Source: Ochromonas danica (Eukaryota; Sar; Chrysophyceae; Chromulinales; Chromulinaceae). Taken from it: 64,000 bases of DNA. The translations under genes were made by a program, and so were the position numbers. Positions 46,107 through 59,000 of this stretch are shown here, in pieces (within the stretch, counting starts at the first letter, position 1; each line of letters starts with the position of its first letter). Under the pieces are notes generated by a model. It was not told the DNA's origin. It ran no database searches and saw only the letters and a list, made by a program, of their open reading frames with translations. The stretch spans positions 1-64,000 of the forward strand of contig VKHL01000138.1 of the NCBI GenBank assembly GCA_015146655.1. The letters run 5' to 3'.

Positions 46107-46851
46107 TTACTTGCCATAAGTAGGAATGTCGTTTGCCTTGATGTGGTTCTTCAACCAGTTCTTCAGGTAGGTAACCAGGCCATCATCCACACTAGCAGCT
46201 CCACTCTTCAGCTCGCCCAACTTGGCTGTTGCGACAGAGAGAAGATCCTTGTGAGCCTGGAGGTGTCCAGGAGGAAGGGGAGCGGCGGCTTCCTCATCAG
46301 CAAAGTGGGTGATGACCAGACCAGCCAAAGACTCGAAGGCAGCAGGAGTGCGCTCAGCATCGAGCTTATCGATAGCGGCGAAGAGGCCTGATTAGAGATA
46401 GACCAAAGTCAAGTCATGTGAGTTCATGTCATGAGAGGTCATGTGAGGTTGGATCATTTGATTGCTTACCAGCATGCTCTTCGTCCATGTGGGCATGGTT
46501 AGTACCGAAGACTTCAGCAGTCCAAACAAAGGGAAGGCTATCGAAAGACATGGTCAACGAGGGAAAAGTTGCTGAGAAGAGGAGCGAGATCAATCAGGGA
46601 ATTGATTATGATTTGTATTTGTCTCGAGCGGGTCAAGAGTTGGTTGGATCCAAACAGCCATTGGATTGAAGGAGGTCAGAAAAGAGTAGTCCGCGATGTG
46701 TTGATGTTGATGATGGCAGTGTCTGTCGAGGTCGAGCAAGGGGAGCAGGAAGGTGAGAAAGAAGGTCAGATGGGTGAGAAGAGCAGAGGAGAGAATCCAA
46801 ATCCATTTCCTTCGCACTCCACCCTCCGCCATGTTGAACGTCAAGTCAAGT
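45855..46851 (+). repeat. Inverted repeat, left arm (997 bp)
   Basis: The reverse complement of this arm equals 47103-48099, as far as I can check by eye, with no difference found. It contains a full hemerythrin gene and ends at a 251-N run. The outer junction is at GATTTACTT (read on the right arm), after which the two flanks are unrelated. Confidence 0.93.
46107..46551 (-). CDS. Hemerythrin (left-arm copy)
   Basis: This is the mirror copy of the gene at 47403-47847. Exon 1 is 46551-46470, intron 46388-46469 and exon 2 46387-46107, encoding the same 120 residues. All five His and both acidic ligands of the di-iron site are present as in the other arm. Whether this is a second gene or an assembly duplicate of one gene cannot be told here. 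Confidence 0.8.
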
Positions 46852-47102
46852 NNNNNNNNNNNNNNNNNNNNNNNNNNNNNNNNNNNNNNNNNNNNNNNNN
46901 NNNNNNNNNNNNNNNNNNNNNNNNNNNNNNNNNNNNNNNNNNNNNNNNNNNNNNNNNNNNNNNNNNNNNNNNNNNNNNNNNNNNNNNNNNNNNNNNNNNN
47001 NNNNNNNNNNNNNNNNNNNNNNNNNNNNNNNNNNNNNNNNNNNNNNNNNNNNNNNNNNNNNNNNNNNNNNNNNNNNNNNNNNNNNNNNNNNNNNNNNNNN
47101 NN
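46852..47102. other. Assembly gap (251 N)
   Basis: This run of unknown bases sits exactly at the centre of the inverted repeat. Nothing can be said about its content, and open frames through it are meaningless. Confidence 0.99.
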
Positions 47103-48099
47103 ACTTGACTTGACGTTCAACATGGCGGAGGGTGGAGTGCGAAGGAAATGGATTTGGATTCTCTCCTCTGCTCTTCTCACCCATCTGACCTTCTTTCTCA
47201 CCTTCCTGCTCCCCTTGCTCGACCTCGACAGACACTGCCATCATCAACATCAACACATCGCGGACTACTCTTTTCTGACCTCCTTCAATCCAATGGCTGT
47301 TTGGATCCAACCAACTCTTGACCCGCTCGAGACAAATACAAATCATAATCAATTCCCTGATTGATCTCGCTCCTCTTCTCAGCAACTTTTCCCTCGTTGA
47401 CCATGTCTTTCGATAGCCTTCCCTTTGTTTGGACTGCTGAAGTCTTCGGTACTAACCATGCCCACATGGACGAAGAGCATGCTGGTAAGCAATCAAATGA
47501 TCCAACCTCACATGACCTCTCATGACATGAACTCACATGACTTGACTTTGGTCTATCTCTAATCAGGCCTCTTCGCCGCTATCGATAAGCTCGATGCTGA
47601 GCGCACTCCTGCTGCCTTCGAGTCTTTGGCTGGTCTGGTCATCACCCACTTTGCTGATGAGGAAGCCGCCGCTCCCCTTCCTCCTGGACACCTCCAGGCT
47701 CACAAGGATCTTCTCTCTGTCGCAACAGCCAAGTTGGGCGAGCTGAAGAGTGGAGCTGCTAGTGTGGATGATGGCCTGGTTACCTACCTGAAGAACTGGT
47801 TGAAGAACCACATCAAGGCAAACGACATTCCTACTTATGGCAAGTAAGGATGTGGCCTCTTCAGCCATCATTCATTCTATACAAGTTCATTCCACACATG
47901 CGAAGTCTGCTTGATCTGATGAGTTTGCTTAGCTCATGATGTTGGTAGATGGGGTATGTGTGGAATGGATGGAATAGTAGTGATAATAATAGCATACAAA
48001 TAGTTGTTTCGAGTATGCATCCACCTTTCCTGACTTACCTTTTTTAACCTAAACTACCTACCTGTTTTACTCAACATCTTCTTTCACTTTGATTTACTT
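47103..48099 (-). repeat. Inverted repeat, right arm (997 bp)
   Basis: This is the partner of 45855-46851. Both arms start at the gap with the same bases (ACTTGACTTGACG read outward), so the unknown centre is bounded symmetrically. Confidence 0.93.
47403..47847 (+). CDS. Hemerythrin (right-arm copy)
   Basis: Exon 1 is 47403-47484, the 82-nt intron is 47485-47566 (GCTG/GTAAGC ... AATCAG) and exon 2 is 47567-47847. The product is 120 residues, the usual length for a single-domain hemerythrin. The ligand set is complete: H in HMDEEHAGLF, H and E in THFADEE, two H in GHLQAHKDLL, and H and D in WLKNHIKANDIPTY. There is no targeting peptide, so it is likely cytosolic. Hemerythrins bind O2 reversibly at a di-iron centre and can also act in iron storage or redox sensing. 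In single-celled eukaryotes the role is unknown. Codon use is highly biased toward C-ending codons compared with neighbours, which may mean high expression. Confidence 0.93.
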
Positions 48100-48195
48100 G
48101 GTGGCTTTCTGGTTAAGAACTTTGATATTTAAGTAAAGTGCTTGCTTATTTACAAGTGAATTTCTAAGAAGACTAGCCAGCTACTCATTGAAGAC
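47848..48195. other. Intergenic, right edge of the inverted repeat
   Basis: The palindrome ends at 48099. The remaining ~96 bp leads into the 3' end of the symplekin gene. No other feature is seen. Confidence 0.5.
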
Positions 48196-51100
48196 TCAGG
48201 TAGTTAAGGCCATCGTGGTCAACTCTTTAACTAACTTGAGCTTCTCTCCATCTTTGGTCGAGTCTGATTGAGCAGAGAGCGCTCTGTCACGTTCCTCTAC
48301 AGTCATAGCTTGTAACAGTTTAGCCATCAAAGGTTTCACAGGTGGAGCAATTTTGAACAATGCCTTGAGTTGAATTCCTGGAATAGCAAAGAGACTCAAC
48401 AAGCTTGGTTCTGCTTGTTTCTGTCCACTAGCACCAAGGGTCTTGATCGCATATAAGACACCCTCCCAGACTTTAGGAGCAGACGACCAAACTTGCTTGC
48501 GTATCATAATAGGAACAACATCATTGAGAACAAATTTCTTAACTTCAGCAAAAGCCTGTGCACCTAAAATAGCTGTTCTCATAATAGCAACGACAGGAAC
48601 AGCATCCTCTGCCAAGACTCGCAATGTCTCTTTGATTACTTCACCATTAAAGTCTGCTTTATTATTGAGACAAAGTGCAATCGCATCCAATACATTTTTC
48701 GTCTTTAATCCTGTTGCTTCAATATCAATACGATGGAGATGAATCAAAAGGACAGATTTTGTTATTGGAGGAGGACGAGCTTTGGTGATACGACTGAACA
48801 CAACCTTTAAACCTTCTCCATCATCAGCATAGAGTGCAATGATTCGTGGCAACGCTGCTTCAATAGCAGCTGCAGGCAATCCACCAATGATCGTCATAGC
48901 CATTGCGAAGTTTGCATCATCTGTGATAGAAGTCAGCAAGGCAGAGCTTTGACTGCTTTCCAACGCTTGTAGACCACTATCCTCCTTTCGCAAATAACCT
49001 AAAACTAAGTCCATTAATGCTGTCTTTGGTGGTTGATGATGATCATGCAAAATAAGTTGCAGAGCATACGTTAACAGTGGACGAGCAGCAGTATCTTGAA
49101 CACTGTGTAAGGCACGAAAGATCTCAACATCTGGAATAGATGACTGATCATTGATGACTTGATGTCTTGAAGTTGCATGGTGACTAAGATAGGCAGGAAT
49201 TATACTACGAAGATCATGTCTGATTTGCACATCAAGATTCCAGCTTTCTTTAACAGGTTGTGGAGGATTTGAATCAGTTGATGGGGCTGCTGCTTCTGTG
49301 GTAGTGGATGATGATGATTCATCTGTATGTACAGTTTTTTTCATACAGTCTACAGAATAAACTTCCACAAAGATACGCAAAAGCTGAATCTCAACAAGAG
49401 ACAGTTGAGCTAAGAGATGGAAAGTACGCTTTACTCGACTTTCTAATGACTCATCTGGTGATTTTCGACTCTGTAAGCACTCTTGGAGAGGCTCTCGTTG
49501 ATCAGGAGACATATTCTGAAAGACAATGAAAGAAAACTCCATCTTCTCTTCTTGGATTACTGCTTCTTGTTCAACTTCAGGATGTGGTATGTCACTCTCT
49601 CCATTCTTCTCTTTAGTCAAATCCTTTACATTCTCCTCCTCAACAACTTCCATATCATCATTGACTTCCTCCTTTTTCTCAATCATCTTTGATGATTGCT
49701 TTGTCAACCATGTCTCCACAGCATCATATCCAACTGCCTCCAAGGCTACAAGTATAGCAAAATGAAATACAATCTCATCCACCCATGGTTCAATATGAAT
49801 TAGATCACTAAACAGCAATAACAAAGTAACAACCAAATTAATCAACGAGAACACCAAGAAAAGGGAGGAATCTCTTACTTGACTAATAATCCTATCGAGT
49901 GAGAACGTAGCTCCAAGTCATCACAGATCGCACAGGCTAAGATATGATAGAGACAAGCTTTACCACACATTTCATCATTGGAGAAGACCAACACTCCAAC
50001 CAAGGCAAGTGCCTCAGCACGAACTGTTTTTACACGATGAGCTTGTGCTTTTGTTAATGAATTGGGAAGATTCTTTGATCCAGATTGCATTAATAAGAAA
50101 AGCAAGCGTAGAGCTTGTGGAGGAAGAAAAGGAAGATCTAATAGAAACTCTTTGGCAAGATGACGTAAATCAACATGTTGTAAGAACCGAGATAGACTAA
50201 CAACTACCACCGCACTATATAAAGTTTTAGCAATTGAACCATTTTCGACATCTTCATCATTCATTGTCATAGAATATAACTTGATCAACAGTTTGTTGAG
50301 AAGAGTCAGAACATGTCCAGCTTGGCCAGCAGAAGAAAAGTCAGTCATGGCATCATTCACATAGTTAGCATTCGCACGTGTACTTAGCATATCACCACTT
50401 GTTAGGACAGTGAAGAGAAAACTGAGAAAGAGCCAAAGAGGTTTAGGTAACATCATAATGATAGGAACATCCTCTTTATCAGCAGGAAGTAAACCTGCTG
50501 CAAAGCTTTGTAAGATAGCCACACGTACATTAACTTTCTCTTCTTCTTGACAATGTGAGATGGATAATGACAAGACTGTTCGAATCATTACTTCTGCATA
50601 CGCTAAGAATGTCTTCGTACCTCTCTCTACCATGACCATATAATGTTCAAGTAGTTGTAATAACGCTAATAGAGAAATCTCTTCATATTCTTCACCACTG
50701 GCAATCATCAAAGGCTTTGGAGAGAGATCAACCGCACCAGAAGCAGTAGAAGGGATTACAACAAGTTTGCTTTTACTTCCTAAGTTCAATTTGGCAATAG
50801 GAAGAATAGCCGCTGATAGATCAGAAGACTCACTCACAGCCACTGCTAGTCCAGGATCTAATCCACTGCCACCGCTTCCACCCTGTAATGCTTCATCTGG
50901 ATGTAAAGTAGAAGACTGCTTACGAGTATTTTCTGCTGTTTCTAGAGCTTGAAGAACAAGTTCTCTTCGTGCTTGAAGCTCTTCTGCAGTTTCTTCACCA
51001 TCTTCAACTTCATCTAATGATCGTTTATTTCCACTTAAACCTTCTTCAGTAGTAATATCTAAACTATTAACAGCATCTTTAAGTTTTTGCATATTTTGTT

Positions 51101-52187
51101 CAGGATCTGCTGTATAGACAGTCGTAGCTCTTAAAAGACGATGTGCTGCACGTGCTAAATGCTCTCTGTCATTTTTACTCATCTCTTGTATAATCTGACT
51201 TTTATTAGAGATCAAGAAAGCTACAGCCTTAGCAGCATTGACACCATGTAAAGCAGGACGAAGTGTACCAATCGTTGCTACTACTTGAGCTAATCGACCA
51301 AGAAGAGAAGGTGAAAATGGAAATGCTTGTGGTCCTTGCTTACCCATCCATAACAAAGCTTTGGCAAAGTAATCTTCAGCTTCACGTTGAATCTCATTCT
51401 TATTGATAAATGGATGATGTAAAGGGATTTCATCTGCTCCTACTCGAATACTTCCATCAGTAGTATTACCTGCAGCACTTGAAGAAGAAGAAGAAGAAAC
51501 ACGTGCAAGACGAGGATCACTTCCCATCTTACGACTCAATCGAGGGTCCATAGCCAAGGCATTGGAAGATTGAGTATTAGATTGAGAATTAGGAAGAGCA
51601 AAAAGCATTTGTTCTTCCATTAACCGTAAAACTGCATATTTCACACTATCTGATCTAGCAGAAGACAAATAATCATGAAGTTTGCTAACAATCATACGAA
51701 ATCCTGTCCATAGCTGCTGAGGATCATTCCCACTACCACTACCACTACCACTCCCAGAAGGTTGCGATGATGAGGATGATGTTTGTTGTTGTTGTTGTGC
51801 ATGGATAATGGTAGTGAATATCTTAGCATAAGATCTTGCCATAGTTAATGCCATATCACGAATTAGACTATCATTAGACTCCGTTAAGAAAAAGCCAAAC
51901 ATAGCTAAGACAAAAGGTAAGACTAATTGAATATTGACTTCTAATAATTCTGCACTAAAGGAAATGAGAAATTTTCGAATTAAAGCAGATTTATCTACCA
52001 TGAAGTCAAATACATCACGTACACTTTCTACTAATAAGGAAGGATCACGGTGAAGTAGAATTTCTCGTAATTGTTCTAATTGAAAGACTTTTTGTCGAAT
52101 ATCTTTTGAAGCTTTGGCTGTATTGACAATATCAATAACAACATCACTGAGAATAGAAGAAGAAGAAGAAGATGATGATGATGACAT
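48196..52187 (-). CDS. Symplekin (mRNA cleavage/polyadenylation scaffold)
   Basis: Exon 1 is 52187-49879, the 71-nt intron is 49808-49878 (AA/GTAAGA ... GTTTAG) and exon 2 is 49807-48196. The product is about 1,306 residues. After a Ser run, the N-terminal ~370 residues form HEAT-like helices (QLEQLREILLHRDPSLLVES, DKSALIRKFLISFSAELLEV, NDSLIRDMALTMARSYAKI), matching the symplekin/Pta1 N-terminal domain. The C-terminal part has KNVLDAIALCLNNKADFNGE, LPVVAIMRTA-like VPVVAIMRTAILGAQAFAEV and VWEGVLYAIKTLG, matching the symplekin C-terminal domain. Symplekin holds together CPSF, CstF and the histone pre-mRNA processing complex in the nucleus. A pair of low-complexity spots (SGSGSGSG; Asp/Glu clusters) lies in the middle. 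It is complete. Confidence 0.88.
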
Positions 52188-52750
52188 TTCTGCTTTGGGT
52201 TATAGAATAAGATGAGATAAGTGATGAGATGAGATGAGATGAGGGTTCTTTTCTTTCTTTCTTGTTTAATTTAATTTAATTTAATTTAATTTAATTTATT
52301 GGTTTAGGTTTAGGTTTTCATCATCCATCATCATTCATCCACTCAGATGGATGATCAAACAACCAGTTTCTTGCTCGAGACTTAAACAACGCGTTTCTAA
52401 ATAGTGTAATTTCATTATGGTTAGCGAGAAGGTAATTTCACAATTTAGGCCAACTCAACACGCCATCAATGAGTTCCGTTGCAACGTGAGCAAGATTGAT
52501 CTTGAATTTGTCCAAATGGATGGGACGTGTCATCCATGTGTCAGAACAACTTCAAAGTAGAATCAGAATCAGTGGGGGTCGCTGTCACCTCTTCATAGTT
52601 TATTGTCAAGCGTACCCTCTCAATTCATTCCCTTTCACAGATCAATCACCTTCATATCCATAGAACAGACGTATTACGCTTGTGTTTACTGCTCTCAAGC
52701 TAAATCCCGTCCATTCATTCACCCGTTCATTCCCTCATCGATCTTCTCTC
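52188..52750. other. Intergenic with pentamer repeats; divergent promoters
   Basis: This region separates the starts of symplekin (minus) and the histidine kinase (plus). It holds a GAGAT run (about 52,209-52,243) and a TTTAA run (about 52,264-52,302), and no gene. Both promoters must lie here. Confidence 0.6.
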
Positions 52751-55066
52751 ATGGTGTTCTATGAAGAACTTCGACCTCAATTGAATTGGTATGGTCAACT
52801 GATTGATCCAAAACAACAGCAACGATATCAAACTTACTTCATTGAGAAAGGTCATCATTCTCTCATCTTCTTAGAGTTTGGTGCTCTTGCCTATGCTTTC
52901 TTCTTGATTCCCTTCCATCTCTATGAGTTATATTTTGAATGGAAGAGGGAGACTACCTTGTCTTCTGGTCATGTTCTCACTTCTCTTCTTCTCATCGTAT
53001 TGATCGTGTTGGGCATTCTATCTGCTCTGACGATTTGTTCCAGACGAGTCGTACATCATCATTCCTCGACCATGTCTTCGTCATCTTCTTCTTCTGCTCG
53101 GAACATGTTCTCTGTCTCTACGTTAAATGTGATCTTCTTCATGTCAACATCACTTTATGCAATTCTGTTTTTTGGTAAACGCAATCTCTTCCCCATTTGT
53201 GAGTTTCCCTCTTCTTCACCATCATTATCATCATCACCATCATTATCCTCTTATGCTAACTATCTTTGGATTGGTTATAATTGTGAAGAGAATAAGGAAT
53301 ACTCACAAACTGTCTTATATGAATCATATCCAGTGTATATGTTTATTGTGATGACTTTCATGCATTGTCCTTCCGTATCCATTGAGATTGTTTGGTCCAC
53401 TCTAGCATTAGCAATCATTGTCATCATCCTTTCTATTCTGAGATCATCCAGTCAAATCTATCATGTTCTCATACCTTTACTCTTCTGGTTCACGTCTTGT
53501 ATTGTTGTGATAATGGATGTTCATTTACGCAATCTGTTAGAAGCAATGGCAGCTGAAAGAGATGAACAACAACGAGAATCCTTTGCTTTAGATCTTAAAC
53601 ATGCTATAGCTAATGTTGCACATGATCTTAAAACACCTTTATCTTCCTTTATTAATGGGGTAGATATATTAGAAAACCTATGGAATGATATGCTCAGCTC
53701 TTCTACCTCTCAAACTGTCCTTCTGTCTTCATTTCGTAGACAATTTGAAGATTGCTTAAAGAATATTAAATCAACGAATACCTTCATGATGATGGCCATT
53801 AATCGTTGTATAGACTCTACAAAAGGAAGTAATGGTATGAAACTCATCCCTAAGAATGAGTCAATCGACTTGGTGGAAAGTTTGCGTTTACCTCTTTCTA
53901 TTATGGCAACAGTACAAACGAAGATCAAGTTACGTCTCATCCTTGAAGAAAGTGTAGAGAGTCAAGTGGCTACTCATATTATTACTGATGAACAATGGCT
54001 GCAAGAGAATTTGCTTTGCTTGTTAAGCAATGCTGTCAAATATTCGAATAAAGGTTTAGTCACTTTGCGTGTTTCTCTGTCCTCCTCCTCCCCAAATGAT
54101 ACTATGATGAATGTTATTGATAATGAGAATGAACCACTCAAAGAAAAAGGGAAAGAAATAGATGATGATGGCGATCACGATGGTGATGATGTCCGTCGTC
54201 CAAGCGAGGCAAGTGTTACAGACTATAAGTTGTTAGTATTTGAAGTAGAAGATGAAGGTATTGGTGTGAGTGAAGAAGCTCGTCATCGACTTTTCAATCC
54301 TTTCCAACAAACACAACGTCTTGCAGGAGGTACTGGATTGGGTTTATATAGTCTTGCTAAACGATGTGAAGCTATTAAAGGACATTGTGGAGTCAGTGGT
54401 AGAAAAGATGGTAAATCAGGATCATGTTTCTGGTTTTCTGTTCCATATCGTCCTGATTTTGAGTTAAGCAAAGGAGATTGTATTAGTCGGACCTTGTCAA
54501 GCCTCTCTAGTGATGCTTTACAAAATCCGATTGCATATCGTTTACCATCCAGTTCTCCTCTTGCTGCTTATCGTATTAATGTTGAAGATGAAATTGAACT
54601 AGCTATTAACGAGTCTTCCTTATTTAGAAAACCACTTAATATTCTCTTGGTAGATGATGCACCTACCATATTAAAGCTCACTTCCACGATGCTTCGTCGC
54701 ATGTCTTGTCAGGTGACGACTGCTGATAATGGTCTTGATGCGGTAGAAATTCTTACTCAACCTTCACCACCAAAGTTTGATTTGGTACTTATCGATTTAC
54801 AAATGCCTATTATGGATGGGCTAGAAGCATGTCGTCGGATTCGCAACCATTCTAATCCAGAATTGAAGAATCTTTGTATTATTGGCTTATCTGCCAATGT
54901 CGACGACGAAACTATTGATGAAGCGATTGGGGTGGGAATGAATAGATTCCTTCCAAAACCTTTAACCCAAGCTAGCTTCACATCATTAATGAAAGAGATC
55001 TTACCTGCATACGTGCCACGTTTACAGGATAAGGAAGTTCCAGAAGTACTTCCTAATCGAATTTAA
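52751..55066 (+). CDS. Membrane hybrid histidine kinase
   Basis: The gene is intronless. The start is the ATG at 52751 (MVFYEELRPQLNW). The product is 771 residues. The N-terminal half has about six membrane segments (for example LVLTSLLLIVLIVLGILSAL-like at about 75-95 and LALAIIVIILSILRSS at about 215). The H-box VAHDLKTPLSSF carries the phospho-accepting His (about 290). The N-box LLCLLSNAVKYSN and G-boxes VEDEGIGVSE and GGTGLGLYSLAK form the ATP site. A receiver domain ends the protein (NILLVDDAPT, DLVLIDLQMPIMDG with the phospho-Asp, and LPKPL with the conserved Lys). All catalytic residues are present. There is no recognised sensor domain, so the membrane part itself may sense. It should act through a phosphotransfer protein to another regulator; none is in the window. 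Confidence 0.9.
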   Translation: MVFYEELRPQLNWYGQLIDPKQQQRYQTYFIEKGHHSLIFLEFGALAYAFFLIPFHLYELYFEWKRETTLSSGHVLTSLLLIVLIVLGILSALTICSRRVVHHHSSTMSSSSSSSARNMFSVSTLNVIFFMSTSLYAILFFGKRNLFPICEFPSSSPSLSSSPSLSSYANYLWIGYNCEENKEYSQTVLYESYPVYMFIVMTFMHCPSVSIEIVWSTLALAIIVIILSILRSSSQIYHVLIPLLFWFTSCIVVIMDVHLRNLLEAMAAERDEQQRESFALDLKHAIANVAHDLKTPLSSFINGVDILENLWNDMLSSSTSQTVLLSSFRRQFEDCLKNIKSTNTFMMMAINRCIDSTKGSNGMKLIPKNESIDLVESLRLPLSIMATVQTKIKLRLILEESVESQVATHIITDEQWLQENLLCLLSNAVKYSNKGLVTLRVSLSSSSPNDTMMNVIDNENEPLKEKGKEIDDDGDHDGDDVRRPSEASVTDYKLLVFEVEDEGIGVSEEARHRLFNPFQQTQRLAGGTGLGLYSLAKRCEAIKGHCGVSGRKDGKSGSCFWFSVPYRPDFELSKGDCISRTLSSLSSDALQNPIAYRLPSSSPLAAYRINVEDEIELAINESSLFRKPLNILLVDDAPTILKLTSTMLRRMSCQVTTADNGLDAVEILTQPSPPKFDLVLIDLQMPIMDGLEACRRIRNHSNPELKNLCIIGLSANVDDETIDEAIGVGMNRFLPKPLTQASFTSLMKEILPAYVPRLQDKEVPEVLPNRI

Positions 55067-56025
55067 GATTATTATTCAACACATTTATTGTTAAGATTGT
55101 CAGTTATTACTGATATGATTGATGTAGTTGTTGTGGTTATTTTTGAATGGCTCCATCTTCGAGCCTTCTGGGATCAGCACCTTAATTTGTTTGAATGGAA
55201 ACGAGCCTCAGTTTGGCAGTAATGACTGCTATTTTAAAAACGAATAGGCCAAATATGCTGTTATGATGTAGTGTAAACAACATTTTTTTCTCATCATTCT
55301 TTTACTTCTCATTTTAGAACATTATGAAGCGACAGTACACAATGCTAGAGGGGGGAAAGCTTCGTTGCTACGTTTGAACGGTTGCTGGATTTTATAGGAA
55401 TGAATGAATCAAGAGAAATGATTTTCTCCTCTTCATACACTTTTTTCTTTTCATTAAACATAAAGCTATGATGGCGAATCTAAGGCACACCAACTAATAT
55501 TGTGTGTCAAAGTTGTAGCACGCGCTTGTGCTTTTACGACAGTTCACCATACATAGAAAGAAATGCAATTAACAACACAACCAAACCAACATACTCAACT
55601 CTCGACAGTCAACATATCAATCTAACCATATGATTGCATTTATCAACAATAGAGCCTACAATTCAGCAGCTCACAAACAAATATATATTCACAAACAAAA
55701 GAATAAAACACTCAAACATAAATCAAGAAGAACTCAAGCCTTGTCTACAAAATACTTTAAATTGAACAATGAGAGGGATTTGTTGCGAAAGCCTAAAACC
55801 ACAGAGATTTAGCAGAAGAATATAATAACATCGCTCGAACAGGGTGATAACTTCCAGACGGACAAGGTTAAGAACCGGTGTGAACTTGCGAGACTGATGA
55901 TGAGAGAGAAGAAATCCTTCGTTAAGTCGCAGGGGAATAATAAAAGAATAATGAACAATGGATGGAATTGAAGGCATAACTCGAGGACGAACAAAACAAC
56001 TTTAGCTGTTGCATCACTATTGTTG
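55067..56025. other. Intergenic, about 960 bp
   Basis: This AT-rich spacer lies between the convergent histidine kinase and cyclase genes. It is A- and C-rich near 55,560-55,760. Open frames are short, of spacer composition, and not supported. I see no RNA gene. Confidence 0.5.
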
Positions 56026-59000
56026 TCAAGTCACTATACACCAACCAGACGATCTATTCTTTACACTTCGATTATCTTCATCATCATCATCACTATCATC
56101 GTCATCATTAAGTTTGGAAGCAACATAACTTGGTTGCCAATTCAAACGAGCACTAGGCTGTTTGCTAATAACCAAACGATTTTTGTTTCCTGTTGCAGCT
56201 TCTTCAGGTTTCACACTTACATTTCTTGATATCTTGTCTAGAGCAGCTTCAGTATTCACTTTAAGTTGCAAATAAGCTGATACACGACTGTTCGCAGCAG
56301 CACTTATTCCTGCACCAGGACCTGTTGGTAACAGACGATGAGGAGATTTATTGGAGGAAGTGATTGACTGTCGACGATTGGTCTGAGCTAAGCTCACAGT
56401 GGGACCAATATCATGCAATGCTCTGGAGATGACCAACAACAATACTTTAAGCTCTGCCTTATTTATTGCCATTGTACTGGCTATTTGAGCAAATCGTAGA
56501 CCATCACCAAACGCACCTCGAGATACAGCTTGATCTGCTGCTTTCACAGCGTATTTAAATGCTGCTTGTCGCTTACTGATTACTTTCTGATAATGTGCAC
56601 TCAAACTACACGAAACACATCACACATTCAATTAGACAATGAAAGTAAATACAAACATACAAAACATAGTCGAAGATATCATCTTACATTGGATAGAAAG
56701 GCCGTAAGTTTTTAGCATATTCCACTTCAATAAACTCTGCAATAGTCAAATGAACAGATGCTGCATCCTTTGGAGGAGTAAGTTCATAGATAGTTTGACG
56801 AATGAGATCATTTTGGAAGCCAAAAACTAACTGAGGAGATTCGGCAATACATAAAACAAATCCATGTTCTGCTAACATTTCCATTGTCTCATTTAACTTT
56901 GGCCAAAGACGTTCTGGTAAAACTTTCTTTAACATTTTCTCACTAAATTCATCTCCTATAATAGAGGCATATTTCAGAATTAATTGATGATCTACATCTA
57001 ACTTCTCCATACGTAATAAAATCAATTGCTTGAGAGAATTGACACGACTTTCATGTTCTGCTGCCTTTTCAAAAGCTTCTGCACCTCTTTCTTTAATGAA
57101 AAATGCGATTGACTTACACCAAAAGGCATTACCAGATGAGACATCCAAGACCAACTTAACCAGATCATTGGAGATATCTTGAACTTGTAAAGTATGAAGA
57201 AGGATATCTTTTACCTCTGGTTCATTCAAACTATTCATCTCTACTACAGTTGAATTTTCATGTCCTAAAATAGATAAATAAGCAGCTGAAGTTTGTAGTT
57301 TTAGACCATATCGTGATGCACTATCCATATCATTGGTTGAAGATGCATTTAAACCTGTATTATTGCTATTATGTTCTAACTCCAGAACTTCATTCTGAGA
57401 AATAAGGACAGATTTTCTACCACCACGATGATCCACTTTAGGTGAATCACCAATCGGAGGTTTGACAGTCGCACTGGATCGCATAGTTAATAAAACGACA
57501 GCATTTAGATCAGTTCCAATAAGAAGAAGATGTAACTCATTCCATGATAACTCATCACAATAGTGCGCATCTTCAATAATAATAGCTACTTTTTCACCTT
57601 TCAATAAAACAGTTAAGATCTTATAAAATGTAAGATCTCCTTCAGGTCGAGTAAAAGTATTTGATCCTGCCAACTCATCCATAAGAGACTCTTTGGTTGA
57701 TCCATTAGTACCTAACATACCACTACTTCCAAGGTTCTCAATATGTTCACTTGATGTAACCCCTTGTGTGAGAGCAGTTTTACGGAGATCTCGTGGAGAT
57801 GTGACCATACGACTACCACCAGGAGTACGTGAACCTGACTTATGACTATCCATGCTAGTACTATTTCTGGATAATTCTTGATCATCACTATTGGCCTGCA
57901 TATTGGCTTTATTAGCTTCACTCCATTCTACACCTAAAACCATTTCGATAATAGATCGAGCACGATTTTTATCATCTTCTTCAGTATCAGGATATGCTTC
58001 ATCTATTAATCTTTGAATCTGTTGACGTTGCTGCTCTTCCTCCATGAAGTTATCTACACCAACTAATTCTAAGAACAACTCTCGCATCACACCATAGGGT
58101 ACACCTTCATGTCCAGGTCGAGCTAAGATAAGAATACAAGGAATATTTCGCTTTCTCATTCCGTGTCGAAAAAATTCTGCTGCTGTCGATTTACCCGTTC
58201 CAGGCATACCAAGAATAACAGTAAAGAAAACACTTTTCTCACCAGCAGTGGAAACATTATCTGCATTAGCAATTCGATCCATTTGTGCAGATAATACAGA
58301 CTTCACTTGTCTACGAAGGATCGTATTATAACCTTGATTTTCATCTAATGCTGCAACACGTGGAATAGAATCAGACGCATACTCAAAAGGAATAACAGGC
58401 TTATCCATTCCCTTCAATTTCATTTCTTCAGCATGATTGAAGAGATTTTGAATTGACGCAGCCAGATTTTTATAGGTTGTAGTGTCAGCTAAGATTCGAC
58501 CTTTAGCTTTGCTCATCAATCGTGCAGCTAAATTGACTTCGTTGCCAATACCAGCATAATCTCGTCTCTCTACAGCTCCCACATTGCCACAAAAGACATT
58601 TCCAGTTGTTATGCCTATACTACATTTATGCTCCAATAGCATTGCCTTGGAGCGGATGGACACAGCACAAAAGAGAGCACGAGAACAATTGTTTGCATAT
58701 GTAAAAGAAGGCATTCCCCACATGGCAATCAAGACACAACCTTTATCATCTACAAGAAACTGTCTCAAAAATCCTCCAGCTTCAAAGAGAACTTGCTGAG
58801 CCATGAGAAAGAAAGGTTGTAAAGAGGAAGGGTCTTGATGTAACTCTGCTGAATAAGAATCCAAAGACAAAAACATAGTTGTCACCTGACGTAACTCACC
58901 AATGTGTTCCAAAGATTCCGAGTAGACTGCTGCTAAAACAGGACGCGGAACAAAAAGTGCAGCTGCTTCAATAATATTGTGAGATTCAGTTTGTCCGTCC

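Noticed and set aside
46753-47364. Open frames crossing the N gap
   Set aside because: They exist only because N codons are read as unknown residues; both strands give the same mirrored artefact.
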